From: Limonium bicolor
Lineage: Eukaryota > Streptophyta > Magnoliopsida > Caryophyllales > Plumbaginaceae
Direction: 5' to 3'
Length of the DNA: 64,000 bases
Assembly (NCBI GenBank): GCA_023374045.1
Contig: CM041776.1
Location: 122,541,733-122,605,732 of the forward strand
In this document: piece by piece, positions 59,450-64,000 of the stretch
How positions within the stretch are numbered: the stretch's first letter is position 1
Layout: each line of letters opens with the position of its first letter
The notes under the pieces: model-generated
Told to the model about the DNA's origin: nothing
Database searches by the model: none
What the model saw: only the letters and a program-made list of their open reading frames with translations
Program-made: the position numbers and the translations under genes

Positions 59450-61628
59450 CTAACATAACCCCATTTTAATCTTAACTTTTGGAAGCATTAAAACTACCAA
59501 AATATCCACAATCCCATAAACTTTGGCCACATTACAAATCATGTCATACACTTCTAAGCTTCAACATGTCCATAATAACAATTTTATTTTCGGACAAATT
59601 AATACCCATAAAGTCCAAGGTTTGGTTTTTACTTAAAGCCACTTAAACTTAGGAAAAATGACATTTAAGTCCTTAAGTCATTAGTGAACATAACCAAATG
59701 TGTTAGTATAGATTTATGTTCATTCTTAGGTCATTCTAACCCATTTTCCATCCTTCAATTTGGCCATAATATTTTACACAACATAAGCATCTTAAAACAT
59801 TCAATTAAGTCTTAAGATTGAATGTTACCCTTTTATGCTTCAAGCTAAGGTTTTTGCCCTCTAATTCTTGGCCTTATTTGAACATAAGGTGGAAGGTTAA
59901 ATTTTTGTACAAATCTAAAGATTGAATGATAGATTTGAGCTATAAGGCTTTAGATTCAAACTTACCCTTTCTTAATGTTGATTTTTCCACTTGGTTCCTC
60001 CTTTATTTTTTTGCTAACACTCCAAGCTTATTTAAGCTCCTTTTTAGCCATAGATCGAAAAGAAAGAAGAGAAAGGTTAGGGTCTTTATACTCCTTAACA
60101 TAATCAAAGGAATATCTAAGGGTTTAAAGCACAAAATAAGTGCTAAGGAGTGAGATTTACCTCTAACTCACAAGGTTGAGACTTTTGCCCAATATTTTGG
60201 CCAACTTTAGAAAAATAGGTAGGAGTTAGATCTTTGATAGATATAGTAGCTATCTCTTCATTTAGTTTCATGTTTTATTGGTGTTCTTACACATTTTTTT
60301 TAAACATCAAAATAACTTAGCTAGGAGGAAAGTAGACAAATAGAGGAGTGTGTGGAAACAAACAGTATTGAAACCGGAGCTAGAATGAAGAAGATAGAGT
60401 GTAAACAATGATACAAAGGCCGACCTCCTCAGAGGACCACCCCACACGGCACACATGGGTCGGTTGGGGTTCTGTGCAATTCTGAAGGTTGGGTTCCAGA
60501 GTTAAACCCGCTTGTTCCTGGGGCCGAGACTCTTATACTTCAACTGTGCCACGAGGGGAGGTCGGAACATAAACTTGTGCGTACCTCCGTCTTCTTTCAT
60601 ATCCAACCGCCCCATAGCAGACCGCCCTAGGTGAGGAGGTCGGTCATAAATATGCTCAAATTTAATCGATTTAAAAGTTTTGTTACTTCACAACTTATGA
60701 CACTCGACTACAATAGAAAAGATAGAGTTTTGGGAGCTTTGAAGCCCTGAAAGAGGAGGAGAGTACACCTCATCCAAGCTCATTCACCACAACTTCCATG
60801 GTTATTTCATTCTCATTTACTTATTTTTCTCTTTAAATGGCTGAATAGTCTCCTTGTACCTAGGGATGAGGATTTTTCCTCACCATCCCTAAAAACCTCC
60901 ACTGTTGATTCTTGAACCTATTTGAAGGTTTATTTTAGTTCTTATTCTTAATGAATGATGATATTGAGCATTTATGACTTAGCTTATTAATAGATAATTT
61001 TGAGATTTGATTGAGGGTTTTGCTCAATTCATGATTTATATGTTGGATTTGGTAGGTTTTTCTCTAAGTACGTCAATATGAGATATTGAGATAGATTTTA
61101 GGGTGCTAATTGGCTAACATTTAGGTGGGTTTCGATCAACATGAGATTCTGAGATATAAACCTAGACCAAGGGAACTAAATCAGTGTAATTTATCAACAT
61201 GTGATTCTTAGATAGATGTCATTGCAACTTAGTGGGAACTTGAGCTTAATGCTATTAATTGAACAAGTACTTGTGATCTGTTGGATTTCAACTCAATTGG
61301 TTAAGATTAGTATGCTCATGATTTGGCTATTAATTAGATAGGTTTTCCTATTGTTTAGCATTGAGAGAAAGGCATAGGTATATGTTGGTTAAGGGTAAAA
61401 GGGGTAAAAATGCATCGCAACTTTGCTACTTATATTCATTTATTGCTTAATTTTATTTCTCTTTATCTTCCTAAGAAAACAAAAAAAACAAGCTAACATT
61501 ATTTGCACTATATGTATATATTTATGTACAAAACTAAACTAGTAATACTAATAGGCTAAATATAGACACCAAATCATAGTGAAACGGTATAAAACTCACT
61601 CACCTGCATGACAAACCCGCTCACCCTC
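59450..61628. other. Unassigned repeat-like DNA between C and E
   Basis: No gene is supported. The left part continues the target sequence of C. At 60415-60650 a GC-rich patch with GACCTCC, ACCGCCC and GTCGGTC words resembles the LTR hairpin arrays. The stretch 60780-61450 has plant-LTR-like text, with repeated ATGAGAT(A/T)(T/C)TGAGATA words around 61080-61210. This may be the remains of an older LTR. Confidence 0.4.
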
Positions 61629-64000
61629 TGTAACACCCCAACTCGTAATACGTAATTAATGGTAATTAACAACGTCAAACTTAAATGCAATCGCAGTGGA
61701 AAATAAATCAATCCCGTTGTTACTGTTGTTAGTCACCCACATGACTAACTAGGCCTTTCCAAATCCACTGTACGGTCTGATCGAGTGAAAACTTAAACCA
61801 CCTTAAACTTCAGACAGATACATACCAAATTCTACTAGTCCGAATCCAAGATACAAGTTTTCTACTCCTTAACCAATATATACATCAAAGTATAAGTTTT
61901 AAACGAGGTATAAACAAAATCAAAACTATACCTGGTCCAAAATCTACCCCACCTACACTCGGTCGGGTCACGTCTCCATCAGGTACCTAAAAAATGTTAG
62001 GCCCAAATGGGCTCAGCACAACCATTAAGTATGAAAACATGCAGCCTGTAAGCTAATGGGCCACACAAGACTACTTGGTCGATAACATGCAATTGATTTG
62101 TTTCAGCAATATATATAAATATTGTAAACATACAACATGTACAACACACATCCAATCAACATAATAATTCAACCCAACAGAAACAAGACGTCAATATAAT
62201 GAGTCGGTATATTGTTCGCTCCTATGCCTTGAGATTAATTTGGAATCTCGGTATAGACCTTAGATTACTTATCGTGGACAATCCGCAAGATGGAATCCCC
62301 ACTTCTCAGAGTGAATATCTTAACTTATTTCTGGTATATTTAAACCTTATTAGAAGAGTAGTGAACTCTCTAATAAACCACCATCGTTATGACGTATGTT
62401 GAATCGAGTATGTATAAACTCTATTTGACAAGATTAAGACTCTTATATATATATATATATATATATAACTACTTGGGTTCATTTAAACCCGTAGGTGAGC
62501 ATAGAACCCCCTTAACCACCTTCGAGAACGACGTATATTGAATCGAGTACATTTAAACCCGGTGGGCGAGTATAAGGCTCCGTTTGCTGGATATGATTTT
62601 TTTTGTAGGTAGATTAAGCTGACAGATGTCAACCCTTTATTAGACTATTGCCTCACCAGTGTGTAGTTGGCAGCACCCAATTTGCTAACCAAGGGAGATT
62701 AAAGCAAACGCAGGAAATCCTGCGTTCACTTGCGATCGTCGAACGGAACCTAAAACTTCTCCCACAACCACCATCGAGAATGCCGTATATTTAATATGGA
62801 ATTCAATCTGATGCAGAAACAACCTCCTAAACTCAGCATGCATGGCCAGAACTTCTTGAGCTTCTCACTCTCTCCCTAGTTAACCGAACTTGTTAGAAGT
62901 CACAATGAACAACCGTCCTACTTTTAGAATGTAAGATCAAACATTGATATTCTGGATGTTGACTATATATTGAAGGGAAGTTAGTGAGACAATACCTCAA
63001 GTAATGTCAACAGTTATGTAATCTCTTTTACTTAATCCTCTTGTTACTTTCCAACCATCGTTAAGTATTCTTATGTGAGTATTGATCTACCACGTTCTTG
63101 TTAGTAGCACTTCATAAGTAACATCAAAAATAACATTTAACAATCCATTTCCATGCGTTAATCTTATGGTCATTTCACTCAAGCATATAGCACACAAGCC
63201 GATGTAACTCGGTAGCAAACAAGCTGCAAGAAATCATACCATTCACCGAAGATGACACTCGCCTAGTCTCAGCTGACGTCCTGTCTGTCCCACTCCTATA
63301 TCCGATTAACTGAGAGCATTAATTATTTATCACTCCTGTATAATGTTTAATTGTATTCGTGTAACATTTTTGTAATTCATGTTCGTTATTTCATGTGAGT
63401 TACAAGATTATCTTCTAATCTTTGTTTACTCTTTTATTCCATAGCTGTGTTAGACTTAAGGTATTATTTTATGTACCTTAACCCATGTGAAGAAACCCAC
63501 TGTGTGAGTATCGAACTGAGAGTTTAGACAAAAAACGATGACAGGAGAAAAATGTAAACTGAATCTGTTATTTAGAATCACGTATCGCACTCGATACACA
63601 AGAAGCACGTAGTGCTTTTACAACACTACTTTCCCACGAGATCTAAACTCTCAACACATTAAGAGTACATGACACTCTTAACTCTCACGATTACAATCAG
63701 CACTCAGATCTTACTTTGCATAGCTAACCTCGTTTCAATATGGAAAGGAAACGCGTTTAACAAAACTTCAAACCCTAGCTCTCACAGTCGTATAGACTTT
63801 ACTCTTCTTTTTCTTTCTCTCCGAAAAACTACCTTCCAACTAGTTTTTATTCTATTTATATAGATACGGGAACAGTATGGAAATCTATTAAATAAGATTT
63901 TTATCTTTTACCAAAGCGTATAATCTTATTTGTTATTTTATCCTTCGCACGCTTCTAAGTTCAAGACTGACAAACTTTGTTTCGTAATAGTCTCAGCATA
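61629..64000 (-). mobile_element. Element E: LTR cut by the window end
   Basis: It starts TGTAACACCCCAACTCG. It carries counterparts of the shared LTR blocks: GTTAGTCACCCACATGACTAACTAGG-like text near 61725, GGTCGATAACATG near 62078 and TAGCACACAAGCCGATG near 63188. No PBS precedes it, so this is the left LTR of a minus-strand element or a solo LTR. It also has degenerate repeats with GACGTATNTTGAATCGAGTA at about 62390 and 62530. Confidence 0.7.
62446..62467. repeat. (TA)n microsatellite in E
   Basis: About 11 TA units within the LTR of E. Confidence 0.85.

Overview
This window looks like heterochromatic, repeat-packed nuclear DNA from a flowering plant, probably a eudicot. The plant signs are a plant-mobile-domain (PMD) gene relic, GT-AG introns of about 80-130 bp, Ty3/gypsy chromovirus elements with a chromodomain, and LTRs that begin TGTAACACCCC on the plus strand with an initiator-Met-type primer binding site. 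I see no tRNA, rRNA or CRISPR array and no intact cellular gene.

Layout, left to right. (1) 150-8414: a PMD gene relic with several in-frame stops, split inside one exon by a 5.8 kb LTR-like insertion (D, 1811-7593, 5-bp target duplication TCTAA) that appears to be a giant solo LTR. (2) 8443-10938: a truncated, inverted relative of D (D-prime) with a 152-bp triplication. (3) 10939-25530: element A, a nearly full-length chromovirus of the Tekay/Del type on the minus strand, with two LTRs of about 4.1 kb, PBS, gag with paired zinc knuckles, protease, RT, RNase H, integrase, chromodomain and polypurine tract. Between gag and protease it carries an AlkB-type 2-oxoglutarate/Fe(II) dioxygenase segment (18869-19605). 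The gag-AlkB-protease stretch is broken by short AT-rich gaps with GT-AG ends. (4) 25531-28625: a 46-bp minisatellite, AT-rich repeats and the end of an LTR in the opposite orientation. (5) 28897-44621: element B, an older minus-strand element with LTRs of about 4.4 kb and a decayed interior; its right LTR holds a 1451-bp solo LTR (TSD ACCAT). (6) 44972-59444: element C, minus strand, near-identical LTRs and TSD GACAC, so young, yet its pol is as decayed as that of B. (7) 59445-61628: unassigned repeat-like DNA. (8) 61629-64000: the start of another LTR (E), cut by the window end.

How the parts relate: A holds the only recognisable enzymes. B and C share a degenerate interior that matches integrase and RT regions of A only at DNA level, which suggests a non-autonomous lineage mobilised in trans by A-like relatives. 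The LTRs of A, B, C and E share short conserved blocks and GC-rich hairpins at equivalent places although the hairpin sequences differ, with paired substitutions that keep the stems. The leading candidate for something undescribed is the AlkB segment in A, whose splice-like boundaries would let gag join either AlkB or pol in frame. Many frame breaks in A are single-base indels, often in homopolymers, so part of the decay could be sequencing error.
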